From the NCBI GenBank assembly GCA_905182385.1, contig CAJJBS010000135.1, positions 1 through 7,262 of the forward strand: 7,262 nt of DNA, in the 5' to 3' direction. Numbering within the stretch: position 1 is the first letter of the stretch; the number at the start of each line of letters is the position of its first letter. Source of the DNA: Fidelibacterota bacterium TCS55 (GTDB lineage Bacteria > Fidelibacterota > Marinisomatia > Marinisomatales > TCS55). The notes under the pieces are model-generated. The model saw only the letters and a list, made by a program, of their open reading frames with translations. It was not told the DNA's origin and searched no databases. The translations under genes and the position numbers were made by a program. Positions 1-6,439 of this stretch are shown piece after piece.

Positions 1-1
1 T

Positions 2-268
2 GGTTTTAAAATCATTCTTTCGGATGATCATGTAAAGGCAATATTAATTAATATTTTTGGTGGTATTGTTCGATGTGATCGCGTAGCAAATGGGGTCATA
101 AAAGCAGTAGAGGAACTTGGCCTAAAAGTTCCAGTGGTAGTAAGGCTTGAAGGAACAAATGCCAAAGAAGCCAAAAATATTTTATCTAAGTCTAAACTAG
201 CTATTATCCCAGCAAGTGATATGAAAGATGCCGCACAAAAAGTTGTTAATGCAGCTATAAATAATTAA
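2..268 (+). CDS. sucC: Succinyl-CoA synthetase beta subunit, C-terminal part (5' truncated by window edge)
   Basis: This is the last 88 codons of the ADP/GDP-forming succinyl-CoA synthetase beta subunit, the TCA-cycle enzyme that converts succinyl-CoA to succinate while making a nucleoside triphosphate. The frame is open from base 2 to a TAA at 266-268. The translation carries the strongly conserved ligase-CoA domain signature NIFGGIVRCD (codons from base 50) followed by PVVVRLEGTNA, both typical of SucC C-termini. It ends with an alanine-rich helix (DAAQKVVNAA), also usual for the family. The ATP-grasp domain lies outside the window. The stop is 8 bases before the start of sucD, so the two subunits are almost certainly co-transcribed. 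Identification is by recognised family motifs and by the sucD neighbour. Confidence 0.96.
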   Translation, partial: GFKIILSDDHVKAILINIFGGIVRCDRVANGVIKAVEELGLKVPVVVRLEGTNAKEAKNILSKSKLAIIPASDMKDAAQKVVNAAINN

Positions 269-276
269 GGTAAATA

Positions 277-1155
277 ATGTCAATACTAGTTAATAAAAAT
301 TCAAAAGTTGTCGTTCAAGGAATCACTGGATCTGAAGGAACCTTTCACGCGACTCAAATGATTGAATATGGAACAAATATTGTTGCAGGAGTAACACCTG
401 GAAAAGGTGGCCAAACTGTTCTTGATACAAAAATTCCAGTATATAATTCTGTTGAAGATTCCATTAAAGAAACTGGTGCGAATGTATCTATTATATTTGT
501 ACCTCCACCCTTTGCAGCTGATGCTATTATAGAAGCATCCGAAGCTGGAATAGAATTAGTCGTTTGTATTACAGAGGGGGTACCAGTCCATGATATGGTA
601 AAAGCAAAAAGAATTATCGATCAAAATAAAACAAAGCTCGTGGGACCAAACTGCCCTGGGATAATCACGGTTGATGAATGTAAGCTAGGAATTATGCCTG
701 GTTTTATTTGTAAAAAAGGAAATGTTGGAGTACTCTCAAAATCAGGAACTTTAACTTATGAAGCGATTGGTCAATTGGTAAATGTAAACCTTGGTCAAAC
801 AACTGCAATAGGAATTGGTGGTGATCCAATTATTGGTACAACTATGATTGATGCACTTAAATTATTTGAAGAAGACCCTGAAACTGAAGGTGTAGTCTTA
901 ATTGGAGAAATAGGAGGTCAAATGGAAAATGACGCAGCAAGGTGGATTAAAGAAAACATGTCTAAACCTGTTGTTGGTTTTATTGCTGGGCAAACAGCAC
1001 CGCCGGGAAGAAGAATGGGCCATGCAGGTGCAATCGTTTCTGGTGGCGATGATACTGCAGAAGCTAAAATGAGAATAATGACTGAATGTGGGATCACAGT
1101 ATGCGAATCAGTTGCAGATATAGGTGAAAAAATGAAATTGGCTTTACAAAATTAA
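277..1155 (+). CDS. sucD: Succinyl-CoA synthetase alpha subunit
   Basis: Complete 292-residue SucD, close to the usual length of about 290. The N-terminal CoA-binding Rossmann domain has the QGITGSEG loop at residues 14-21. The ligase domain carries GPNCPGI at 123-129 and GIGGDPIIGT at 179-188. The catalytic histidine, phosphorylated during turnover, is His249 in GRRMGHAGAI. All catalytic features expected of an active alpha subunit are present. The ATG start is preceded by AAGG (267-270), which overlaps the sucC stop and sits 6 bases upstream. The protein acts in the cytoplasm as a complex with SucC. The nucleotide preference (ADP or GDP) is set by the beta subunit and cannot be read here. 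ndk follows after 16 bases. Confidence 0.98.
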   Translation: MSILVNKNSKVVVQGITGSEGTFHATQMIEYGTNIVAGVTPGKGGQTVLDTKIPVYNSVEDSIKETGANVSIIFVPPPFAADAIIEASEAGIELVVCITEGVPVHDMVKAKRIIDQNKTKLVGPNCPGIITVDECKLGIMPGFICKKGNVGVLSKSGTLTYEAIGQLVNVNLGQTTAIGIGGDPIIGTTMIDALKLFEEDPETEGVVLIGEIGGQMENDAARWIKENMSKPVVGFIAGQTAPPGRRMGHAGAIVSGGDDTAEAKMRIMTECGITVCESVADIGEKMKLALQN

Positions 1156-1171
1156 TTAAGGATTATTTAAA

Positions 1172-1597
1172 ATGGGAAATAAAACATATGCAATGATCAA
1201 ACCAGATGCTATTCGCAATGGTTATATGGGTAAAATTATTGACCATACTATCAATGCAGGATTTAAAATTCTTGGAGCAAAGTTAATTCGATTAACAAAA
1301 GCGCAAGCTGAAGGTTTTTATGCTATTCATAGAGAACGACCATTTTTCAGTGAGCTAACCGAGTTCATGTCTTCAGGTCAAACAATGGTTCTTGCGTTAG
1401 AAAAAGATAATGCTGTTTCTGATTGGCGAAAAACAATTGGAGCCACAAACCCTGAAGAAGCTGAAGATGGAACCATTCGAAAAAAATTTGCTACTTCATT
1501 AAGTGAGAATGCTGTTCATGGCGCAGATAGCGATGAAAATGCAAAAATTGAGATAGGTTTCTTTTTTAATGATAGTGAATTAATTAGCAATCAGTAA
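1172..1597 (+). CDS. ndk: Nucleoside diphosphate kinase
   Basis: Complete 141-residue Ndk, the normal length for the bacterial enzyme. It transfers the gamma phosphate of an NTP to another NDP through a phosphohistidine. The N-terminus TYAMIKPDAIRNG (residues 5-17) and the active-site block NAVHGADS with catalytic His116 are diagnostic. RERPFF (54-59) and GATNPEEAEDGTIRKKF (90-106) are further conserved family segments. The ATG has an AAGGA Shine-Dalgarno (1158-1162) 9 bases upstream, and the gene lies 16 bases after sucD, so it is probably the third gene of a sucCD-ndk transcript. This context fits metabolically, because NTP made by succinyl-CoA synthetase is the substrate that Ndk redistributes. 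A 62-base gap follows before the next gene, the longest gap in the window. Confidence 0.98.
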   Translation: MGNKTYAMIKPDAIRNGYMGKIIDHTINAGFKILGAKLIRLTKAQAEGFYAIHRERPFFSELTEFMSSGQTMVLALEKDNAVSDWRKTIGATNPEEAEDGTIRKKFATSLSENAVHGADSDENAKIEIGFFFNDSELISNQ

Positions 1598-1659
1598 CAG
1601 TTGCATTATTACCTTATAACCATACAAATTCCTATATAAGCTTTCATAGCTCGATTAAA

Positions 1660-2529
1660 ATGATATACCTTAAAAAATATAATTTTATACTATTAACTGT
1701 TTTGATGATATCTTGCAGCAAAGAAACAAATCCGATTTCTATTGGTGAAACTATTAATGTTTCAGCTGAAGTACCTGAAGAAAGTCAAGATTTAGAATTC
1801 ATTTGGGAATTAACTAGCGTACCTGAAAATAGTTTTATTGATAATAATAATATTCAAATGGGTGATGCAAATTCCTCAATATACTTTACTCCAGATGTTG
1901 CTGGTTTATATAGTCTAGAAGTTTCAATATTTCAATACAATGATGAGATTAGCACTGAATCATTTTCATACGATGTAATGTTATTAGAAGATGTGAAGAA
2001 AGATGAGATTGTCAATATTTTAGTTAAAGTTCAAAATGATTCATCTGCCATCTCAGATTTATTAGCTACCAATAATGAACCTAAATGGTATGACTCCGAA
2101 TCAGTCGAAGGTGTTTTAGAAAATGTTGAAAAGATACCGTTAGAAGAAAAAGTTAAGAAAGAACTCAAGGCAGTAGAACCTTTAATTAAAACCACCAAAA
2201 CGGAACCAAAGAAAAGAACCATAAAAAAAATAATTAAAAAACCAAAAAAAATACGCGGTTCTTTAATTCCGCATGATAAAGATAGATTTACTATACAAGT
2301 TGGCTCTAAAAAGATGTTGAGTGATGCAAAAAAGTTTGCAGCAAAATTAATTGATGCTGGCTACGATGCTTATATTCAAAAAGCCTCTTTTAAAGAAACA
2401 AATGAAATTTGGTATCGAATTCGTGTAGGTAGTTATGATAAAAGACAAACTGCCGTTGCCGTTGCAAAAGTATTATCAACTACTCGCCAAGAAAAAGCAT
2501 GGGTTGATTTTGTTCGATACGAATATTGA
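1660..2529 (+). CDS. SPOR-domain lipoprotein with PKD-like N-terminal region
   Basis: A 289-residue protein with three visible parts. Residues 1-19 form a lipoprotein signal: KK, a hydrophobic stretch and the lipobox-like LMISC, giving lipidated Cys19. Residues about 30-107 resemble a PKD/Ig-like beta domain (FIWELTSVPENS, then FTPDVAGLYSLEVSI). Residues about 155-200 are a charged, lysine-rich linker. Residues about 207-287 form a SPOR domain with the expected duplicated pattern (RFTIQVGS..., then WYRIRVGSYDKRQTA...). SPOR domains bind glycan strands lacking stem peptides, often at division septa, so a periplasmic wall-associated role is likely, but the specific function is unknown. The ATG at 1660 lacks a clear Shine-Dalgarno; it is kept because it sits directly before the signal peptide. 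The stop overlaps the proposed start of the next gene. A DedD/FtsN-like role is possible but unproven, since those proteins are usually anchored by a membrane helix rather than a lipid. Confidence 0.85.
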   Translation: MIYLKKYNFILLTVLMISCSKETNPISIGETINVSAEVPEESQDLEFIWELTSVPENSFIDNNNIQMGDANSSIYFTPDVAGLYSLEVSIFQYNDEISTESFSYDVMLLEDVKKDEIVNILVKVQNDSSAISDLLATNNEPKWYDSESVEGVLENVEKIPLEEKVKKELKAVEPLIKTTKTEPKKRTIKKIIKKPKKIRGSLIPHDKDRFTIQVGSKKMLSDAKKFAAKLIDAGYDAYIQKASFKETNEIWYRIRVGSYDKRQTAVAVAKVLSTTRQEKAWVDFVRYEY

Positions 2530-3692
2530 ATTATAAATCGACTATGGAACAAATGAATCTTAATTATGATTTTCGAGATATATTTAAATCTCCACGCTTA
2601 GCACTTAGTGGTAAAAAGATTTGGATTTTTGTATTTGCAAATTTTTTATCTTATCTTATTTATTTTATTATCAACTACCTCGCATTATCACTCTCAGGTT
2701 ACACATTAATTGAGATATGGAAAACACAAGGCCTTTACCCTTGTTTACTAATTATGGGCGGACCTTGGTATGCCTTAGTATTATTTTGGACTAGTATTTT
2801 ATTTTGGATCTATGCAATTCAACTGGCAAGCACTGCGGTATCAAGAATTACTTATAAACAACTTAAAGGAGATGAATTTTATTCTATCAATGATTCTTGG
2901 AATTTTGTAAAAAAGCATTGGCACCCTTTAATTTTTACTTCAGCTTCACTTGGGTTAATCACACTCTTCTTTATTTTATTATCAGTTTTCCTTGCTCTTT
3001 TAGGAAAAATTCCATTTGTCGGAGAGTTGATATTTTCGTTACCATATATTTTATATTTATTTGGATCAATTTTTACAATTTATACTGGATTAGTTTTTAT
3101 CATTTCTTTTATTTATTCTCCATCTATAGTTGGGACTCTTGAAGAAGATACAATGGGCTCAGTATTTAATAATTATGCCATAACATGGGGACAACCTTGG
3201 CGTATAATTGCATATCATTTTATATTAATACCACTAGCTTGCTTTTCTGTAGGTATTTATAAGCTTGTTTCTTTTTTTGCTATAAAATTAATTAATATTG
3301 TCATGGGACATGAAATGTTAATGGGCTCAAAATTAACAGGTATATTTGGAGTAGCTTCAAATATTGTTTGGCCTAAAAAGTTATTTAGCTCAATCGCAGA
3401 AAATTTCACTACTTGCTCTTTATTTTGTGATAGTACTTGTAATATGGGAATGCATCTGAATGCTTTCTTCGACTTTTTCATTCCAATTAATTCAACAAAT
3501 ATTTCAAGTTTAGAAAACGTAGCTGCTATTGTTATTGCATTTTTTCTTATAATTATTTCTATTTCTTTTTTGTCCTATTTTTTATCAATCTTTTCAGTTG
3601 GTGAAACAATAATGTTTATAATCTTTAGAAGTAAATCAGATGATGATAATATTTTACTGCATAAGGATGAAGACGAATTTGATGCTGAGTGA
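2526..3692 (+). CDS. Uncharacterised polytopic membrane protein
   Basis: I do not recognise the family. The 388-residue product has about six hydrophobic segments: roughly 32-58, 79-105, 135-160, 165-198 (long, possibly a hairpin), 226-256 and 332-366. The positive-inside pattern (KSPRLALSGKK before the first, SRITYKQLK between the second and third, FRSK after the last) suggests both ends are cytoplasmic. It also places a long loop of about 75 residues (257-331) outside, containing Cys297, Cys301, Cys305, Met307, Met309 and His310. The C-terminus is acidic (KDEDEFDAE). The start is uncertain. TTG at 2526 overlaps the preceding TGA in a 4-base TTGA and suggests translational coupling, while ATGs at 2544 and 2553 are alternatives; none has a good Shine-Dalgarno. 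Tight coupling to the SPOR lipoprotein suggests a joint envelope role. Confidence 0.8.
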   Translation: MNYKSTMEQMNLNYDFRDIFKSPRLALSGKKIWIFVFANFLSYLIYFIINYLALSLSGYTLIEIWKTQGLYPCLLIMGGPWYALVLFWTSILFWIYAIQLASTAVSRITYKQLKGDEFYSINDSWNFVKKHWHPLIFTSASLGLITLFFILLSVFLALLGKIPFVGELIFSLPYILYLFGSIFTIYTGLVFIISFIYSPSIVGTLEEDTMGSVFNNYAITWGQPWRIIAYHFILIPLACFSVGIYKLVSFFAIKLINIVMGHEMLMGSKLTGIFGVASNIVWPKKLFSSIAENFTTCSLFCDSTCNMGMHLNAFFDFFIPINSTNISSLENVAAIVIAFFLIIISISFLSYFLSIFSVGETIMFIIFRSKSDDDNILLHKDEDEFDAE

Positions 3693-3728
3693 AATAGCCT
3701 TGGTAAGCGGTCAATTTAAAGGGTAAAT

Positions 3729-4247
3729 TTGACGTCTATTATGAAGTTGTATAGATCGGATTTAGAACAGTTAATCTCCAATCAGCTTTTTGAAATTTCA
3801 ACAGATGACTTAGATCTTATTGAATTTAAAGTTGAAGCTAATAAGTTGTTTTGCACAGTTTCTGTAGAAACTGCAGCTAATGGTTATCGCATTCATGGAA
3901 ATATGAATGCAAAGATAGTAACGACTTGCGATCTTTGTCTTACAAAGTTCAATGAAAAAATATCTTCTAATATAAATGTTATTTTATCAAACAATAAAGA
4001 TTTAATAAATGATAAGAATATTGATGTTGTTGAGTTTTCAGGTTCTGAAGATTTTGTTGACCTAACTTTTGTTATTCGCGATCTTATTTTATTAGCAGAA
4101 CCTTTTCAAAAAACTTGTAATAAGGATTGTAAAGGTTTATGCCTTATTTGCGGAAATAATATGAATATTTCGAATTGCAATTGTGTAGGTTCAAACCTTA
4201 ATAGCCATTGGGATGCATTAAAAGATTTTAAAGAAAAAATAGATTAG
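3729..4247 (+). CDS. yceD: DUF177 / YceD-family protein
   Basis: A 172-residue DUF177 (YceD) protein. Members are nearly always encoded just upstream of rpmF, as here, and are linked to ribosome biogenesis (23S rRNA accumulation in some bacteria and plastids). The conserved central CDLC motif is at 67-70, followed by the acidic beta region and the DLTFVIRDLILLAEPFQ segment (111-127). The C-terminus is a cysteine cluster, KTCNKDCKGLCLICG (128-142) plus NCNC (149-152), a putative zinc-binding form common outside the gammaproteobacteria. The typical WDALKDFK tail ends the protein. I chose the TTG start at 3729 because AAAGGG (3718-3723) lies 5 bases upstream. The ATG at 3741 would be 17 bases from that site. 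The gene ends 8 bases before rpmF, whose Shine-Dalgarno overlaps this stop. Confidence 0.9.
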   Translation: MTSIMKLYRSDLEQLISNQLFEISTDDLDLIEFKVEANKLFCTVSVETAANGYRIHGNMNAKIVTTCDLCLTKFNEKISSNINVILSNNKDLINDKNIDVVEFSGSEDFVDLTFVIRDLILLAEPFQKTCNKDCKGLCLICGNNMNISNCNCVGSNLNSHWDALKDFKEKID

Positions 4248-4255
4248 GAGTTATT

Positions 4256-4435
4256 ATGGCTTTACCAAAAGGTAGGCAATCAAAAGCAAGAGGAAGAAAG
4301 CGTCGCACACACTATAAGGCAGCATCTGTTCCTACTACTAGTTGTCCTCAGTGTAGTCAGACAAAGATGTCACATCGCGCTTGCCCAAGTTGTGGTTATT
4401 ATAAAGGACGTCCAGTACTCTCCACTACGGACTAA
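4256..4435 (+). CDS. rpmF: 50S ribosomal protein L32, zinc-binding form
   Basis: A 59-residue L32 (bL32), the usual length. The N-terminus MALPKGRQSKARGRKRR follows the family pattern of a basic tail with a conserved proline near the start. The C-terminal half holds a zinc ribbon with Cys30/Cys33 and Cys43/Cys46 (CPQC, then CPSC), so this is the C+ paralogue type that needs zinc. A strong AGGAG (4246-4250), overlapping the DUF177 stop, lies 5 bases before the ATG, the best ribosome binding site in the window. This fits a highly expressed ribosomal protein. The coding end forms part of a hairpin followed by a T tract (see the terminator-like entry). plsX begins 16 bases after the stop. Confidence 0.97.
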   Translation: MALPKGRQSKARGRKRRTHYKAASVPTTSCPQCSQTKMSHRACPSCGYYKGRPVLSTTD

Positions 4436-4449
4436 TTTTTATTTTTTTT
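4410..4449 (+). terminator. Possible intrinsic terminator or attenuator between rpmF and plsX
   Basis: GTCC (4410-4413) can pair with GGAC (4429-4432), and GTA (4415-4417) with TAC (4426-4428). This gives a 7-bp stem with one bulged A at 4414 and an 8-base loop. The stem is followed by TAA and then a T-rich tract (4436-4449, thirteen T with one A). The layout is that of a Rho-independent terminator, with the stem lying in the last codons of rpmF. The stem is short and bulged, so it may be leaky, acting as an attenuator that lowers expression of plsX-fabH-fabD relative to rpmF. The T tract could instead be plain AT-rich spacer. Confidence 0.35.
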
Positions 4450-4451
4450 AA

Positions 4452-5456
4452 ATGATAATAGCTTTGGATGCCATGGGTGGCGACTTAGCTCCTCAGGCAA
4501 TTATTGAAGGAGCTTTAGATGCTGTTAATAATTCATCAGATGATTTAAAAATCATACTTGTTGGTGATCAAGAAAAAATCAACTCTTTTGTAGAATCTAC
4601 CCTTCCAAAGCAAATTTCTATACATCACGCATCTGAAATAGTAACAATGGATGATGATGGATCAAAAGTCTTTAAATCAAAGCCTGATTCTTCTATAGTT
4701 CAAGGATTAAAGTTAGTAAAAGAAAATCATGCTAACGCTTTTATAAGTGCGGGGCATACAGGCGCTGTTATGGCAACATCTTTATTTTTACTTGGACGGA
4801 TACCTCATGTTAAACGTCCCTGTCTAGGTGTTTACATAAAAACTCAAACTGGTGGTAAAATTCTTTGTGATGTTGGTGCTAACCCTGATGCTAATCCAGC
4901 ACAACTATTACAATTTGGTATTATGGCTTCTGTATATCTCGATCATGTTGAAGGCGTTAATAAACCTCAAATTGGTTTAATAAATATTGGCGAAGAGCCA
5001 ACTAAAGGTTCTGAACTTTACAAAGATGCATATAAATTATTTAAAAATGAATTACCCAATTTCATTGGAAATGTTGAAAGTCGAAATTTATTTGATTGCA
5101 AGGCAAATGTATTAGTTTGTGATGGGTTTGTAGGTAACATCTTAATAAAATTTGCAGAAGGCTGGATTAATACTTTTTCAAATTTAATAAAAAATAAGAT
5201 TAATGATAAAATTACTTATAAAATAGGCGCTGGATTAATTAAACCTGCATTGGAAGAAATTAAAAACCAATACGACTATGAAGAACATGGAGGTACACCA
5301 TTATTAGGAGTAAATGGAATAGTTATTGTTAGTCATGGCAGCTCAACGCCAAAAGCAATAATGAATTCTATTTTTGTTGCTCAAGAATCTATTAAACAGA
5401 ATTTGATACAAGATATTTCTAGAGGTATAGATGAACACTTGGGTGTAATTAATTGA
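4452..5456 (+). CDS. plsX: Phosphate acyltransferase PlsX
   Basis: Complete 334-residue PlsX, similar in length to the Bacillus type. It converts acyl-ACP and phosphate to acyl-phosphate, the donor used by PlsY to acylate glycerol-3-phosphate at the start of phospholipid synthesis. It is a peripheral membrane enzyme. Conserved segments are DAMGGDLAP at 6-14, SAGHTGA at 99-105, CDVGANPDA at 139-147, NIGEEPTKG at 178-186, FIGNVE at 204-209, CDGFVGN at 223-229 and SHGSS at 294-298. The usual SAGNTGA motif has His102 in place of Asn. The ATG start is fixed by the family N-terminus (MIIALDAMGGD). It has no Shine-Dalgarno, because the 16 bases upstream contain only T and A. The last codons overlap the TTG start of fabH. 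Confidence 0.97.
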   Translation: MIIALDAMGGDLAPQAIIEGALDAVNNSSDDLKIILVGDQEKINSFVESTLPKQISIHHASEIVTMDDDGSKVFKSKPDSSIVQGLKLVKENHANAFISAGHTGAVMATSLFLLGRIPHVKRPCLGVYIKTQTGGKILCDVGANPDANPAQLLQFGIMASVYLDHVEGVNKPQIGLINIGEEPTKGSELYKDAYKLFKNELPNFIGNVESRNLFDCKANVLVCDGFVGNILIKFAEGWINTFSNLIKNKINDKITYKIGAGLIKPALEEIKNQYDYEEHGGTPLLGVNGIVIVSHGSSTPKAIMNSIFVAQESIKQNLIQDISRGIDEHLGVIN

Positions 5457-6439
5457 AAGCAAAAATAACATATACCGCTCGATATTTACCTGAACGAGTT
5501 CTATCAAACTTTGATTTAGAAAAAATGGTGGATACAACTGATGAATGGATTAGATCAAGAACAGGTATAGAAAAAAGACATTTGGTTGGTGAAGGTGAAG
5601 CTACTTCTGATATGTGTACAATGATTGCAAAGCAATTATTAGAAAAATCTGGAAAATCTGCTGAAGAAATAGATCTTATTCTTATAGCTACCAGCACTCC
5701 TGATTATTTAGTTGTATCGACAGCTGCACTTGTTCAAGATAAAATTGGCGCTATAAATGCATGGGGTTATGATATTGTTGCTGCATGCACTGGCTTTATT
5801 TATGCAATGGAAACAGGATCTAAATTTATCGAATCAGGAAAGTATAAGAATGTCATAGTTATTGGAGCTGATACTATGAGTTCAATTGTTGACTATACTG
5901 ATCGTAACACTTGCGTAATTTTTGGTGATGGTGGTGGTGGTGTTATTCTTGAGCCTTCGAAAGATGAAACTGGAATTGTTGATTCTATTTTACATACAGA
6001 TGGAAGTGGAAGTAAATATTTAACGGTTCCTGCTGGTGGCAGTCTACATCCTGCATCTAAAGATACTGTAGATAAAAGAATGCATTATGTTTATCAAGAT
6101 GGCAAAACAGTTTTTAAATTTGCTGTAAAAAATATGGCTGAAGTAAGTAAGCGAATCTTAGATAGAAATCAACTAACTGGTGATGATATTAAATTATTTA
6201 TCCCTCATCAAGCTAATCAACGTATTATTGATGCAGCAGCTAAGCGATGTGGCTTAGAAAATGAAAAAGTTTTTATAAATATTAATAAGTATGGAAATAC
6301 AACAGCTGGCACAATTCCGATTGCATTAGATGAAGCAGTTGAGAGTAAAAGACTAATAAAAGATGATATTTTATTATTGGCTGCTTTTGGAGGAGGATTT
6401 ACATGGGGCTCAATGCTAATTAAGTGGAGCAACAAATAG
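5453..6439 (+). CDS. fabH: Beta-ketoacyl-ACP synthase III (FabH)
   Basis: Complete 328-residue KAS III. It condenses an acyl-CoA (usually acetyl-CoA) with malonyl-ACP to start type II fatty-acid synthesis in the cytoplasm. The thiolase-fold catalytic triad is visible: Cys112 in AACTGF, His252 in PHQANQRI and Asn282 in YGNTTAGT. TTDEWIRSRTGI (28-39) and AFGGGFTWGS (311-320) are further hallmarks. FGDGGGG (157-163) replaces the common FGDGAGA. The start is TTG at 5453, overlapping the plsX TGA as TTGA. It is supported because the family N-terminus (KITYTARYLPERV) begins at once and the next in-frame ATG is at codon 25, inside the conserved region. GGTG at 5442-5445, 7 bases upstream, could act as an extended Shine-Dalgarno. 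Primer specificity (straight or branched) cannot be judged. Confidence 0.97.
   Translation: MKAKITYTARYLPERVLSNFDLEKMVDTTDEWIRSRTGIEKRHLVGEGEATSDMCTMIAKQLLEKSGKSAEEIDLILIATSTPDYLVVSTAALVQDKIGAINAWGYDIVAACTGFIYAMETGSKFIESGKYKNVIVIGADTMSSIVDYTDRNTCVIFGDGGGGVILEPSKDETGIVDSILHTDGSGSKYLTVPAGGSLHPASKDTVDKRMHYVYQDGKTVFKFAVKNMAEVSKRILDRNQLTGDDIKLFIPHQANQRIIDAAAKRCGLENEKVFININKYGNTTAGTIPIALDEAVESKRLIKDDILLLAAFGGGFTWGSMLIKWSNK

Noticed and set aside
1638..1650. Short AGCT...AGCT inverted repeat upstream of the lipoprotein gene, considered as a hairpin or operator.
   Set aside because: The stem is only 4 bp of a self-palindromic word with no T tract after it, which is within chance expectation.
1598..1659. 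Possible promoter in the gap after ndk: TTGCAT (1601-1606) with TACAAA (1623-1628), or TATATA (1633-1638).
   Set aside because: Matches to the -35 and -10 consensus are only 3-4 of 6, and AT-rich spacer yields such hits by chance. A promoter here is plausible from the gap length, but the sequence does not show one clearly.
2897..3142. An 81-codon open frame on the + strand inside the membrane protein gene.
   Set aside because: It lies in another frame of a clear membrane-protein gene. Its Phe/Tyr/Ile-rich translation is the frame-shifted shadow of the hydrophobic segments, and it has no recognisable domain.
5343..5697. Two open frames on the - strand across the plsX/fabH junction, considered as antisense genes.
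   Set aside because: They overlap highly conserved coding sequence of both enzymes, resemble no known protein, and are expected in AT-rich DNA read in the opposite direction.
5931..5943. GGT-rich tandem stretch, considered as a short repeat.
   Set aside because: It encodes the glycine loop FGDGGGG of FabH, where most family members have FGDGAGA, so it is explained by the protein.
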